Source: Gnetum montanum
Lineage: Eukaryota; Streptophyta; Gnetopsida; Gnetales; Gnetaceae
Direction of reading: 5' to 3'
DNA: 33,950 bases
NCBI GenBank assembly: GCA_015680685.1
Contig: MNCI01030846.1
Coordinates: 402,779 to 436,728 of the forward strand
In this document: positions 1 through 10,231 of the stretch, in pieces
Position numbering within the stretch: the stretch's first letter is position 1
How the letters are laid out: every line of letters begins with the position of its first letter
The notes under the pieces: model-generated
Told to the model about the DNA's origin: nothing
Database searches by the model: none
The model's input: the letters and a program-made list of their open reading frames with translations, nothing else
Translations under genes and position numbers: made by a program

Positions 1-404
1 AAGTATGTTGAAAAAATCATGTACAAGAAACAATGAAAATACCTAAAAATAAATATGCTAATAGAAGCTTGACTATAAGAAGAATAGAGAGGGTATACTA
101 AAAAAGATACTAAGAACTTTTACTTTACCCATAATCTCATATATTTGCTCTATCATGAACAAATAGATTTTGATTCAATGTCAAAACTTTCTTCTAGACA
201 TGATGCCTATGAAGGGATGCTTCGATCCATGGGATATGCTTTTGATGTTTATACTAACTTCATTTAAGAACTAGGCTCTTCTTCTTCTTGAAATGCTTGC
301 TCCCTCTACACCAAAACATACCTACTCCCCTACATTACAGTTGGTTAGCATCCTATCCTAAGCTAGTATTAAAAAGTGTAGTACTTTAAATTTTTCTAGA
401 AAGT
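1..404. other. Unassigned flanking DNA left of element 1
   Basis: AT-rich sequence with no ORF of useful length and no motif I recognise. It is the host-side flank of the first LTR element, whose target duplication starts at 405. Nothing further can be supported. Confidence 0.5.
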
Positions 405-429
405 GTAGTTGATGAGTCATGATCTGTCA

Positions 430-492
430 GGCCCAATTATCAGAGCCCAGTTATCGGAGCCCAGTTATCGGAGCCCAATTATCAGAGCCCTG
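430..492 (+). repeat. Tandem ~16-bp U3 subrepeats
   Basis: Four near-identical copies of a unit with core ttatcRgagcccaR run head to tail in the U3 of the 5' LTR. Two more degenerate copies follow the N at 550. The 3' LTR has fewer, more diverged copies (about 4347-4420). Subrepeats of this kind are common in LTR enhancers; any function here is inference. Confidence 0.7.
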
Positions 493-502
493 ATATAAGA
501 TA

Positions 503-550
503 NTTGACCTAAGGCTAACTATCTAGATGCCACAACTAGTCCTTCTACAN
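503..550 (+). other. N-bounded fragment of LTR tail inside U3 (likely assembly error)
   Basis: Single Ns at 503 and 550 enclose 46 bp that match the 3' LTR tail at about 5109-5150, with one or two differences. The 3' LTR has nothing comparable at the equivalent U3 position, whereas the 5' LTR lacks exactly this tail after the N at 1167. Gap-filling misplacement is the simplest explanation. Confidence 0.75.
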
Positions 551-615
551 TTATCAGAGCCTAGTTATCAGAGCCTCAATATCGCATCAACGATATCACG
601 GCCTGCCTTAATTTC

Positions 616-623
616 TATAAATA
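616..623 (+). promoter_or_regulatory. TATA box of 5' LTR, element 1
   Basis: TATAAATA is followed by AGAGGC. The same box occurs at 4494-4501 in the 3' LTR and at the equivalent place in the LTRs of the other two elements. It marks the likely U3/R boundary region. Confidence 0.7.
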
Positions 624-1231
624 AGAGGCAGATTTCCTTGTTCTAGGAGTTAGTTTTTAGAGTTAAGTTTTGATTTTAGTTTCTATTTTTCCTCTCAACC
701 CTTTTCCTCCCAGTGTATGCCCATAGTGTGGTGAACGTAATTGTACAGTATCATTTATTCAAGTGTGACATACTTGGACATGCACATGATCGACAATAAA
801 GATCAAGGTTACTTCATCATTGTAGCATTCACTTAGATTAATTATTTATTTAACTTTTATTTACTACTTTCCTAGTTAATCTCTTCTCATCCTTAAACTC
901 CTATTAAATGCAGAATGAGTACGACTTGATTACAAGCATTTAAGTGTGACTACTTGGTAACCCAGTAGCGTACCTAGGATCTACGCTTGGTAATCCTAGT
1001 AGTAGTCATGCACAAAGTCCAAGATGTGTACGGATAATCAAGAAATGGATGCTCATCGCACTTAGGCTAGCTTAGATTCTCTCTCACCCTTTCTTTCTTA
1101 GCTTAGTTAATCTTATTTTTCATTGCCTTCAGGAGTAGCGTTAGCATAGGACCACATCATACACCTNAAAGAAGGAGAAATGTCTAGATGGGAGAGTGTT
1201 GAAAAACATTAACAAGACCAAAATCTCAACT

Positions 1232-2388
1232 TGACAAAGGTCCATGATCATAAAAAGGAGAAATAAACCTATCACAAGGGGAAAGAACCATCTTTGCCAA
1301 TACAACAATCATTGAAGGAAGTCGAGGCAAAGATTAATAAGATGTTGGAATGGGCACATAAAAAGTGTGGAGAATTTATCGATATTATTAGAGATATAGT
1401 TTTGACAACTCGAGAAGCAGGATAAAATATCATTAGACATTTGGAAATAAGGAATGAAGAAAATAATAGCTCAACTGCCAATCATACGTATGAATGCAAC
1501 ATATGCTTGTACGATCACCCCAATGGTCAATGCCCAATCTTGTTACATTTATACGAGCATTGGGGAAACACGTTACATCCAGAGTTCGTACAAAGATACT
1601 GTGTTCGATCACAATGGCAACAATCCCAGTTGTGGGGGAAACCATCCCTACACTGGAGACACCCTTCATATTATTCAAATCCAAATGCTTATCTAGTTCA
1701 ACATCTTGTTTCCCCAGCTAGGTCAACATACTCTATCCCACCACATTACCATTCTCCACAATACTATCAGCCCATGTCCTCAACACAACCACCGCCTTGT
1801 GCATCTTATAGTTCTCCTAATTTTCAACATTCTCATCCTTTCCCTTCTTATATGTCGCCACCAATTGTTCCTAAGGTGTCTGCACCACAGCAACAACCCA
1901 TAAACACTACTTGTGCTACTATTTCCAACGGCAATGAGAGACCTCAATAACATCGAAGATGTCCCTTCTTTAGAAATGACCCTAGAAAGGGACAACACAA
2001 TTCCACGGCCACTGCATCCTCTGATTCAGCACAAGTCCAACCCTGTGGTGTACCCTTACCTTCAAACCCAACGCCTCATGTTACTTCATCAGGGCCACCA
2101 ACTAACACTCCAACAACCATACGGCCCAATGAACATAATCATGGAAGGCAACATCCCAATCCTTGCATATCATCTAACGGTCCCAATTATCATAGTGGGT
2201 GAATTAGCTATCTGGGAACTACATCATATAAATTGCCCCACTATGCTTACTATAATCAGGTGTGTGAACCCCGATGGGGTAGGTATGGACAAGTTCTAAT
2301 ATTTCCAACATGCAAGGATTCTCATCTTTCATTTATTAACCCTTTCCATGCTCAACCGTTTAGTTATGGTAGATATTCCCCATTCTAA
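1232..2388 (+). pseudogene. gag 3' half (zinc knuckle plus P/Q/Y-rich tail), element 1
   Basis: A single frame (frame 1) runs to the taa at 2386-2388, broken only by a few in-frame stops (near 1423, 1948 and 2200). It opens with a helical, charged stretch (about 1290-1420) similar to the segment before the knuckle in element 4. A CCHC-type knuckle follows at 1495-1533 with the pattern C-x2-C-x3-H-x4-C, in the context YDHPNGQCP. A long tail rich in Pro, Gln, Tyr, Ser and Asn comes after it. In Ty3/gypsy elements the knuckle binds RNA during packaging. The N-terminal Gag core is absent. The unusual knuckle context (C-x2-C-x-Y-D-H-P) also occurs twice in element 4, which ties the elements together. 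Non-functional as it stands. Confidence 0.75.
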
Positions 2389-2573
2389 ATAACAAGAAGG
2401 GTTAATAAATATTTTTCATTTTCTTTAATTTTATAAATTTTTGTTTTCCAATTGTTAATTTTTCAATTTCTTTTTTATCTTTTTATATTTTTGTCTTTTT
2501 ACATTTTTTATACGTTTTTTATAAGTAAACTCATCTACAAATAAAACACTCATGTGGCTTGTTGGTTGAGGTG

Positions 2574-2802
2574 NAACTCCCATAGATGTCACCAAAGAGA
2601 ATCCGCAAGTCCCCTTGATGTCACACCCTAATCATACCTACTTGGTCCATCCTTCTTCATTCTAGGTACAATGAACACAAAATTAATTTTANATTTTGTG
2701 TTCATTGTACCTAGAATGAAAAAGGATGGACCAAGCAGGTATGATTAGGGTGTGACATCAAGGGGACTTGCGGATTCTCTTTGGTGACATCTATGGGAGT
2801 TA
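2574..2802. repeat. ~110-bp near-perfect inverted repeat bounded by Ns
   Basis: Bases 2575-2690 are the reverse complement of about 2692-2802, with only a few differences, and an N lies at the outer edge (2574) and at the centre (2691). The right arm matches the pol-to-aORF spacer of the other elements (compare about 19285-19330), so the right arm is the native copy. The left arm is either a gap-filling artefact or a genuine foldback. Confidence 0.8.
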
Positions 2803-3718
2803 TCATGCAATGTGGTTGTACTAAGATCCTTATAGATCTAATGAAAAATGGGAGTAAGAGTAATTAAAAGGGAACTCAAAAATCCAATGTTGTTCTAGGG
2901 GGTCCCACTGGAAAGACATGCATCCATGCCTAAAGGTTGATGGCTTCTCTAGATTCAACAGTCAAAAAAAAAATAAAGGAAGTGCCACAAAGCACAAATC
3001 ACTCCTCCCTTAAACAAAATTCTAAGTGATTGTACACCTTGTTGTTTTGGTACTCTCATAGTTGCTTATCATGGGATGAAACAATGCGATGTCACTGATC
3101 AGAGGAATGGACTTGGTCCTGATCTTGGAACAATGGGTTAATGACACATTAGTCATGATTTACATGCAGGATTCACTATGCCCTGGGTCAATTACCTCAT
3201 GTCCCAATCTCTCCAATCCCTTCTATAGTTCGTCTCATCTCACTATACATGTAATTGATGCTCATGTCTCGTATAGCATAGAATTCTTACCTCATTCTAG
3301 TGGTATCTACATGTGTGTGTTTTATGAAACTGGTATGGATTACATTTAACCCTTCTAGTGCCTATGGACATTTTAAGGCGTGGTTACGCAAGGGCATTAT
3401 GGGTTAAAACCTGCTTTGGGGAGGATCCACTTGCGTGACTTTTGCAATTTGTACTTGTTGCATACCACCACATCATCTTATACCCTCTGAGTACTTCATT
3501 GTCAAATCTATTCTTTTCTTTGTCATCATTTTATCAAACGTTCCTCAAAAACCTGGTCCGACATTAAAATTTTAGGGCAACTTCCTTGAAAAAAATTTCT
3601 AAATCTAAAATCACACTAAGCAAAGAATTCAACATTTATTAAAGGCAATGAGTAAGGTATGAAATCATTGAACTTTTTTTAATAACCTTACTAACAATTG
3701 ATCTTTGTGTGATTATAG
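2803..3718 (+). other. Pol-to-aORF spacer of element 1, ending in a splice-acceptor-like site
   Basis: This stretch aligns in patches with 19320-20060 of element 4, for example the 'ggaaagacat...catgcctaaaggt' block and the 'tgaggaggacccacttgc'-like block near 3418-3440. It has no coding signal that I trust. The end reads TACTAAC (3689-3695), a pyrimidine-rich stretch, then TATAG directly before an ATG at 3719. That is a branch-point/acceptor arrangement. The promoter-like palindromic block seen in element 4 at 20356-20475 is missing here. Confidence 0.55.
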
Positions 3719-4155
3719 ATGGTCCCAAAAAGAAGATGACAAGGAGGACCTTCTCAAGGTGCAACCGAATGACCAAGGAGAGGCAGAGGCCAAGGACTTT
3801 ATGCAGAACATGTAGAGCAAGAGGCACAATCACTCAGCATCCATCATGGAACTCCTATTACTGCATAACCTATCTAAGCAAAAGGTGGAGAAGTCAGGGC
3901 CCAAGCCTATGAAGAGGAATGACGACTAGTTGTGGCATAACATGTCAAGCCCAATCAAGTGTTCCCGCAACTTCCATGTTCATGGAAAGTGCCGACTCCA
4001 TCAAACATTGGAACATCAGCATGAATGGCTCATACTCTTTGGATAGAAGAGAAATGTCAAGCGCTTCTTCAACGATATCAATCTCATAAGCTTGATCATG
4101 CAGGACAAAGGAGAGGCACCCATAGAGAAGCCACCACTACCGGGAATCCCATGAG
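3719..4155 (+). pseudogene. Post-pol ORF (aORF) of element 1, large internal deletion
   Basis: The start at 3719 matches the other two copies: Met, a small residue, Pro-Lys-Arg, a short gap, Gly-Pro-Ser-Gln, then a basic stretch. Homology then jumps, near 3927, to the C-terminal part. There the motif PCSWKVP (about 3974-3994) corresponds to PCLWDVP in element 4 and PCSWEVP in element 5. A frame change leads to an EEKCQALLQ stretch (about 4049-4075) and a tail DKGEAPIEKPPLP (about 4101-4140). The ~2.2 kb in between, with the conserved domain and most coiled coil, is gone. The reading frame is broken by stops. Function unknown. Confidence 0.7.
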
Positions 4156-4317
4156 TTCCACAAGTTTTGTCTTTTGTGTCTATGTCCAAATTTTGTTTAA
4201 TTCTCCACTGCGGCATGAATAAATTCCTAGTTAGTCAATAATTCCATACCTATCCACTGTGTAATCAATTGAACTTGTTCCTCACTTTCTTTGACTTGAG
4301 GACAACTTGTTATTCAG

Positions 4318-4328
4318 TCATGGGGGTA
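4318..4328 (+). promoter_or_regulatory. Polypurine tract, element 1
   Basis: The sequence agtcatgggggta abuts the 3' LTR start (TGATGAG at 4329). Near-identical tracts precede the 3' LTRs of element 4 (tcgtgggagta) and element 5 (gtcatggaggta, - strand). In LTR retrotransposons this tract primes plus-strand DNA. Confidence 0.75.
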
Positions 4329-5224
4329 TGATGAGTCATGGTCTATCAAGCCTAGTTATCGAAGCCTTGTTATCGGAGCCCTGATACAAGATATGGTCTG
4401 TCAAGCCCAGTTATCGGAGCTGCGATATTGTATCAGCCGCTATATCGCGTATGCAATATCACGTACATGATATCGCATTTGCCCCTCAATTTATATAAAT
4501 AAGAGGCATCTTTCCTTGTTCTAGGAGTTAGTTTTTAGAGTTAAGTTTTGATTTTAGTTTCTATTTTTCCTCTCAACCCTTTTCCTCCCAATGTATGCTC
4601 GCAGTGTGGTGAATGTAGTTATACAACATCCTTTATTCGAGTGTGACGTACTTGGACACGCACATGACCGAAAATAAAGATTGAGATTACTTCATCATTG
4701 CAACATTCACTTAGATTAATTATTTATTTAATTGTTATTTACTACTTTCCTAGTTAATCTCTTCTCACCCTTAAACTCCTATTAAATGCGGAATGAGTAC
4801 GACTTGATTACGAGCATTTAAGTGTGACTACTTGGTAACCCAATAGCGTACCTAGGATCTGCGCTTAGTAATCCCAGTAGTAGTCATGCACGAAGTCCAA
4901 GATGTGTATGGATAATCAAGGAGCGGATGCCCCCTGCACTTAGGCTAGCTTAGATTCTCTCTCACCCTTTCTTTCTTAGCTTAGTTAATCTTATTTTCCA
5001 TTGCCTTCAGGAGTAGCGTTAGCATAGGACCACATCATACACCTCACTCTGGACTAAACCATACGTGACAAAGCTAATACTAGTCCAAGTGGGAAGATAG
5101 CAAACTGCGACCTAAGGCTAACTATCTAGATGCCACAACTAGTCCATCTATGGAGTTCAACCGGATCACGCATGTAATGCTCGTATTCGTATGGTTGAGT
5201 GTAGACATACCTCGCCACTCATCA
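4329..5224 (+). mobile_element. 3' LTR of element 1
   Basis: A complete 896-bp LTR with inverted ends TGATGAGT / ACTCATCA. U3 has a palindrome-rich block built on TATCG-type words (about 4424-4480), a TATA box at 4494-4501, and an R/U5 shared with the LTRs of elements 4 and 5. It is followed by the target duplication gtagt. Confidence 0.92.
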
Positions 5225-5229
5225 GTAGT

Positions 5230-6149
5230 GATTCCAATAGTGTTGTGAAATATGTAAACTTAGCTTTTTTTAAGGCCTTTGTAAAAAAGTGAGCCTACTT
5301 TTCCACTTGATTCTATAAAAAATTATATTTATTTAAATATTCTTAGTTCTACCATGAAATACAAAATTTTTGAAAATGAAAATTGTAGTATTATTATCAT
5401 AATAAATGGTAATGGGATTGATAAATTTAATACTAAATATTTTTAGTACTTTTTTCATTCATAGAACTTATGTGCAATAGTTAGAAAAAAAAAGCAACAT
5501 ATTTATCTTTAGTAGAGGATAACACTTCAAAATCTAGTTTCTTACTTAGCCACAAGAACTGGCTATCTCCGAAATATGACAATTACCATCAGTGAATTTC
5601 CTATCATCCTTATTTATGATCAAATTTGCATATGTATAAGATCAATTTGGATTTCTTGGTTCTTAAATATGATTTATATTATTTGACTTAGAAGAGACAT
5701 AGACAATTTAGGATAGTTTCGTGGCAAATAGGCTTATTTATGGAAAAGATCAAAGAAATTATAGAGTTAATGAAGAGGAGTAAAGTCAACATAGCTTTCT
5801 TGTAAAAAAATTTAGTACGAGAAAGAGAAAGAAAAAATGGTAAAAAATTTAAGATCTTTTATTATGAAAGGAAAGACAACTTTAAAAATAGAGTATAGAT
5901 AAATGGTTAATTAATAGATGAAGGATAAAGTGGTATAAGGTACTCAAAAGGCAATAGAATCAAATATACTACATTATGACAACTTTAAAATCTTTCCTAC
6001 TATGATCATAAAATAGCTAATACATATATCAAGAAAAGGACTAAATATTTAGTGATCTTAAAAAACAAAACAAATTCAATTAAATAAAATACCTTACAAT
6101 AAAAAATAAATTAGAGAACTTGCAAAGATTACAGATTCATTTAAGAGGA
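5230..6149. other. AT-rich unassigned stretch
   Basis: Strongly AT-rich, without usable ORFs. It may include the 5' (endonuclease) part of the decayed RTE element that follows, but I cannot align it. No RNA gene or regulatory site is visible. Confidence 0.4.
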
Positions 6150-7760
6150 AAGCCTTACAACCTAACATAGACCTATAGTGATAGATTTGATTATTAAGAC
6201 TTATACTAATAAGAACTCTAACAAAGGAGTGCCTTGTATAGAAAGGTATAATTTTAAAAAAGAAAAATTATCACAATTTAGGAATAGATTATGTGCAAAT
6301 GGACCCTATAATTTCAACTCAAATGCCAATAATAGTTGAAGTCCAATGAATATATGAATAAGAAGGAGATCCTTAAGGTTTGAAAATGAAATAAGTATAT
6401 TGAAAAGTAAAGATAACAATGGAGTGAGGTAGCATAATGAAAAATTTAAAATAAGAAAATTTGTTTCAAATAAAAAAGTATGAGACAATATAACTTTGAA
6501 AGATACAATATAGCAAAGAATGTGGTGAAAAAGATAGTAAGCAAGCCTTGACTTAGTACTTTGGATATTTCTTATGAAAGATAGGAACCAAGAAGGGGGA
6601 GAAATCAATTTACAACTAGCCAATAATTGAAACAAAATGTGCAAAGGCATCAACAATATTAGATGCATCAAGTTAGATAACAAAAATAATTGTTTTCAAA
6701 TAAGAACATTTTGGAGGAATAGAGGATCTATTTTCAGGGGCTTATTTAGCATTAAATTAAATGTAGGAATGACCAACTATAGATGTATCTTTGAAGTAAA
6801 TAAAGCACATATGAATATGAAGAATGGTAAAGTAATGAAACCAAATAAAATCCCTACAAAGGTATAGAAGTCCATGGGAGATCTAAGGATTACTTAATTA
6901 ACAAATTTATTCAACACTATCTAGGGAGACGATTAAAGTATAAGTACTATAGTACCCATGTAGAAGAATAAACAAGACATATAAAACTATGGGAACTATA
7001 GAGGTATCAACCTTATAAGTCACACCATGAAATTACGGGAAAGAATTATAGAACAATGTTTAAGGCAAGAATCAACTATTCCTATGAATCATTTTAACTT
7101 TATGCTTGGAAGATCAACATGGAAGCTCTTTTCTTATGAAGATAATTATTGAAGAAATTTAGGTTTAAGGAGAAAAATGTACATACAATTTTTATTGATT
7201 TAATAAAAAAATTTATGATAGAGTTTACCAAGACATTATTTGATACATGTTAAAAAAGGAAGATAATCCTATTAGATACATAAAAACTAGTAAAGATATG
7301 TATGATTGAACCACAACTTTAGTTTGCATTTTTTGTGGAGAGATCATAAACTTTACTATGAAGGTAGCTATATCCATGATTTGTTTTCAACTTGTATTTA
7401 TTTAACATTATTATTGATGAGTTAACTAAAAAAGTCTAATATGATATCCCTTGGTGTATGGTTTTTGTAGATGATATTATATTGGTGAATAAACTTAAGG
7501 AAGCTTTAGCTATAAAAATAAAGACTTGGATAAGTATTATAGAATAAAGGGTTGAGAGGATGAGAAAAAGTAAAATGGAATAAATGAAGCGTATTTTTAG
7601 TGGAAGTGAGTAATGAAAATATGTATATTAGAGTTCAAAACCAATAAGTAACTCAATGTAAGCAAGTTATATTTGAGATCACTTATTCAAATGGACAATG
7701 AGATTAATAATGAAGTGACAAAATTTGAAGTTGGATGTTAGCACACATCACATGAATTCA
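6150..7760 (+). pseudogene. RTE-type LINE ORF2 remnant (reverse transcriptase)
   Basis: A heavily mutated reverse transcriptase can be followed through several frames in the order expected for plant RTE-clade non-LTR elements. A pre-RT segment is near 6630-6780. KNGKVMKPNKIP is near 6822-6860 (family pattern GKA-GPD-IP). YGNYRGINLISHTMK is near 6987-7032. A 'FMLGRST' block is near 7093-7113 and 'FIDL' followed by a YDRVYQDII-like stretch is near 7189-7241. The catalytic box WCMVFVDDIILVN (7452-7490; family WCMLFADDIVLI) carries the metal-binding DD. A SKMEYM-like tail block is near 7570-7600. Many stops and frameshifts make it a pseudogene. The endonuclease domain and the ends are not resolved. 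Confidence 0.75.
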
Positions 7761-8689
7761 CTATTTCTACTTCAACTAGTCACTAAGAAGAAAGATTCTC
7801 TTTTGCATAAAGTGTAAAATTAAAAAAATGGTTAAAACTCAATGAATGATATAAAATGTCATACAACTGAAAAGTTTAGGTTAATAATTAAAATTAAAAA
7901 TATATAAAATAATATTTATTTCTTACTTTGATAATTGTTAAGATGATTATGATTATGATTTGGAAACCTATTACATTATTTGCAAAATATCACAATATAT
8001 TTTCACATAGATATTAAAATAATGAAGAAGTAAATGAAAAATGCTATCAAATTTGTGCAAAAGCCTTTCTTCCTTAATCCAGAATTTCCCAAATAATATT
8101 TGCTAAAAAGCTATATATTTTAGGATAAGAGGGATTGAAGAACAAGCCCTGCATACATTGATATATGAAAATATAAACTATTGTTTTGCATTCATTATCT
8201 TCTAACAAAGATTTTATGCCAAAGAATATAAATGGATGGTGGCAAAAGATCCAAAGGTATTAGAAAAGTGTAATAGTTTCAATGAATGTGTTGTTGAATT
8301 TAAAAGAAAGACCATTAAAAATTGCAAAATCATGCCATTATTATGCACACAATTTTAGGCCACATGTGAGACAGCCTTGAAAATGTGCCATCTCCCACTA
8401 TGAGGACTCCTTTTTGAGCCCAATTAAGGTATTAATGCACCCCTTTAACTCACTTGTGGGGAGGAGGGTGTTAGACCCCAAAGAGAGGCCAAAAGAGAGG
8501 AGAAACATCAAAACAAGAAGGAAGAAAGTCCAAACAAACTTGGGGAGGCCTCAACATATAAACATTCTTAAAACCAAAACTATAAAACACTTCCACAAGG
8601 GAAGGAAAAGGGGATCAAAAAGGACCTTGATAAAAAGTAATAAATAAGAAAACAAAGAAGAGAAAAGAAATTCAAGGACTTAGCTAGAG
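7761..8689. other. AT-rich unassigned stretch between two LINE remnants
   Basis: AT-rich DNA with one short Lys/Arg-rich ORF (8414-8647, + strand) that has no recognisable domain and looks like chance. Part of it is probably the 3' UTR of one or both flanking LINEs. No supported feature. Confidence 0.4.
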
Positions 8690-9186
8690 CATCAACTATT
8701 AAATAATGTGTCCTTGAACCTATAAAGGAAGAACATTAGTAGGATGATCTCTCTGAAAAACCACATTACAACGAAACCTCCATATGGCATGAAGGATAAT
8801 GGGAAACAAACAACATTAAGTATAGAGCAAAGATTCTTGAAGTTGAGGAGTGTCACCAAATAAAGCTTCATCCAGTCCTAGCTGAAAACCTTGTAAATAC
8901 TTGCTAGACCAAATCCAAGAGCTATGAGCAAGGTCAAAAGTGAAAAAACAATGGGTAAATGTATCTTTCCTATTGCAGATAGGACATCTGGGGTCACGAA
9001 CAGCCAAATGAGTGTCAAATACTAGCAGGATAACCCTTGGTGAACCAAATACCATTGAAAATTTCTAATCTTTTAAAGGAGTAGGGGTAGTCCAAATCAT
9101 CTAAGTACATTACTTCCAAACTTGCACATTGAGATTAATCTTCCAAAGATGGTTAAATCTTGGCCAGATATTAGTATTAGAGCTAA
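8690..9186 (-). pseudogene. L1-like LINE ORF2 3' end (zf-RVT region)
   Basis: Read from 9186 leftward, this gives 'LWKINLNVQVWK'-type residues, then a region ending in CPICNRKDTFTHCFF (about 9000-8940), then HAIWRFRCNVVFQ (about 8790-8750). That is the order of the reverse-transcriptase zinc-binding domain (zf-RVT) and the following I/VIWxIWxxRN-like block at the C-terminus of plant L1-type ORF2. There are stops and at least one frame change. The remnant is cut at 9191 by element 4. Eleven bases right of element 4's TSD (24884-24894) are probably the continuation of the same LINE, before a second insertion. Confidence 0.7.
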
Positions 9187-9191
9187 TAAGA

Positions 9192-10087
9192 TGATGAAGT
9201 CAAATTTTATCATGAAATGGAATCATAACAACAACGTCATATCAATGATGGCATTGATACGATGTCACCACTCATGCTATGTCATCGTTGATACAATGTA
9301 TTAGGATGTTTTCAACCCTATAAATATGACACTTGGGCACACAATCCAACAACTTTTCATTCCACACCTTACCCAAACTCTTGTAGTTTCGTTCCATAGT
9401 TTTAGTAATAGTGTGAATGCCCATAGTGTGAGGTGAGATAGTCAATCTAAGTCATTATTCGAGTAAATTGTACTTGGACATAGTTTATGCATGACAATAT
9501 AGATCGAAGTTATTTTCCATCATTATAGCATCACTTATTTTTCTTTGTGTTTACTTAGAATAATCTCCTTGTTTTCCTAGTTAACACTATACTTTTCCAA
9601 ATATTTTACATTACATGTTTAATTAGTAAAAATGATATGGATATGACTAGTTTCAAGCATTAAGTGTAACTATTTGATAACCCAGTAGTGGCATTGCTTG
9701 GTATGCCCAATGGTAATTCCACTTCGTAATCCTAGTGATAACTACATAAGTTCAAGATGTAAATGGCAGACCAGGATCAGATGTCCATTACTCTAAGATA
9801 GAATAGATTTACATTTTTTTTATTACTTAGAGTTAGAATTTAATATTCATTCTCACCATGTTTATAATTAGGAGCATTAGTGGCTAAGAAAACATCAATA
9901 ATCATATACCTCATTGAGAGCTAAGCCATACACTTGTACCTCACTAGCTCAATGTGGGAAGACAGTGATCACAAACTTAAACTTAATTACTAGCATAATA
10001 ACATTTTCCATCCATGGATTACAATTGGGTCATGTGTGAACACTCATTACTTGTATGGTTGAGTGTTGAATGCTTAATCACTCATCA
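9192..10087 (+). mobile_element. 5' LTR of element 4
   Basis: 896 bp with TGATGAAG/ACTCATCA ends. U3 has a block of ATTGATACGATG-type inverted words (9225-9300) and a TATA box at 9319-9326. R/U5 is recognisably related to element 1's LTR (for example 'attaagtgtaactatttgataacccagtagtgg'). Confidence 0.93.
9319..9326 (+). promoter_or_regulatory. TATA box, 5' LTR of element 4
   Basis: TATAAATA lies about 125 bp inside the LTR, directly downstream of the palindromic word block. The counterpart in the 3' LTR is at 24115-24122. Confidence 0.7.
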
Positions 10088-10088
10088 T

Positions 10089-10106
10089 TGGCACCATTGT
10101 CGAGGA
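10089..10106 (+). promoter_or_regulatory. Primer-binding site, tRNA-Asp type
   Basis: The 18 bases TGGCACCATTGTCGAGGA begin 2 nt after the LTR end. They match the TGGCGCCGTTGCCGGGGA-type site of Athila/Tat elements, complementary to the 3' end of tRNA-Asp, with four G/C-to-A/T changes expected from decay. The position and pattern support both the LTR boundary and the orientation. Confidence 0.8.
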
Positions 10107-10231
10107 TGTGTTAATGTGTACTAAGTAATTGATTTTACAAAATTCTTTGTATCAAGAACTCTAATGTCAATCTCTAAATCATTAAAATAATTATAATAAC
10201 ACACATTTAAGTAAGCTTCATACTCATAACA

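Larger units (their letters stand above)
410..1166 (+). mobile_element. 5' LTR of element 1 (3' end missing or misassembled)
   Basis: This aligns with the 3' LTR (4329-5224) from TGATGAGTC through a TATA box and the shared R/U5 region, up to the 'caccacatcatacacct' block. It stops at an N at 1167. The last ~180 bp of the LTR, and the primer-binding site that should follow, are missing. A 45-bp piece that belongs to that missing tail is found instead at 504-549 between two Ns. U3 also carries tandem copies of a ~16-bp unit. Confidence 0.85.
405..5229 (+). mobile_element. Element 1: Athila-like Ty3/gypsy deletion derivative with TSD
   Basis: Two related LTRs start with TGATGAGTC at 410 and 4329. 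The right one ends ACTCATCA at 5224. The 5-bp sequence gtagt lies immediately outside both (405-409 and 5225-5229), a perfect target-site duplication, so the outer boundaries are firm. Inside are the 3' half of gag (to 2388), the pol-to-aORF spacer (from about 2692) and both ends of a post-pol ORF. Protease, reverse transcriptase, RNase H and integrase are absent. The element is therefore non-autonomous, a LARD-like deletion derivative of the family represented by 9192-24878. Two N-bounded segments (504-549 and 2575-2690) make the internal order partly uncertain. The LTRs look about 92-93% identical by eye. Confidence 0.9.

Noticed and set aside
430-492. CRISPR-like array of short repeats
   Set aside because: The ~16-bp units are directly adjacent without unique spacers and sit in LTR U3, in a plant genome.
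2575-2690. A miniature inverted-repeat transposon (MITE)
   Set aside because: The arms match spacer sequence of related elements, there is no TSD, and Ns lie at the edge and centre. An assembly artefact or a local foldback is more likely.
6306-6683. 125-codon hydrophobic - strand ORF resembling a membrane protein
   Set aside because: Leu/Phe/Ile-rich because the DNA is AT-rich. It lies antisense to the RTE remnant and has no family pattern or start context.
8414-8647. Lys/Arg-rich 77-codon ORF as a small basic protein gene
   Set aside because: The composition follows from A-rich DNA. There is no conserved motif, and it lies in probable LINE 3' sequence.
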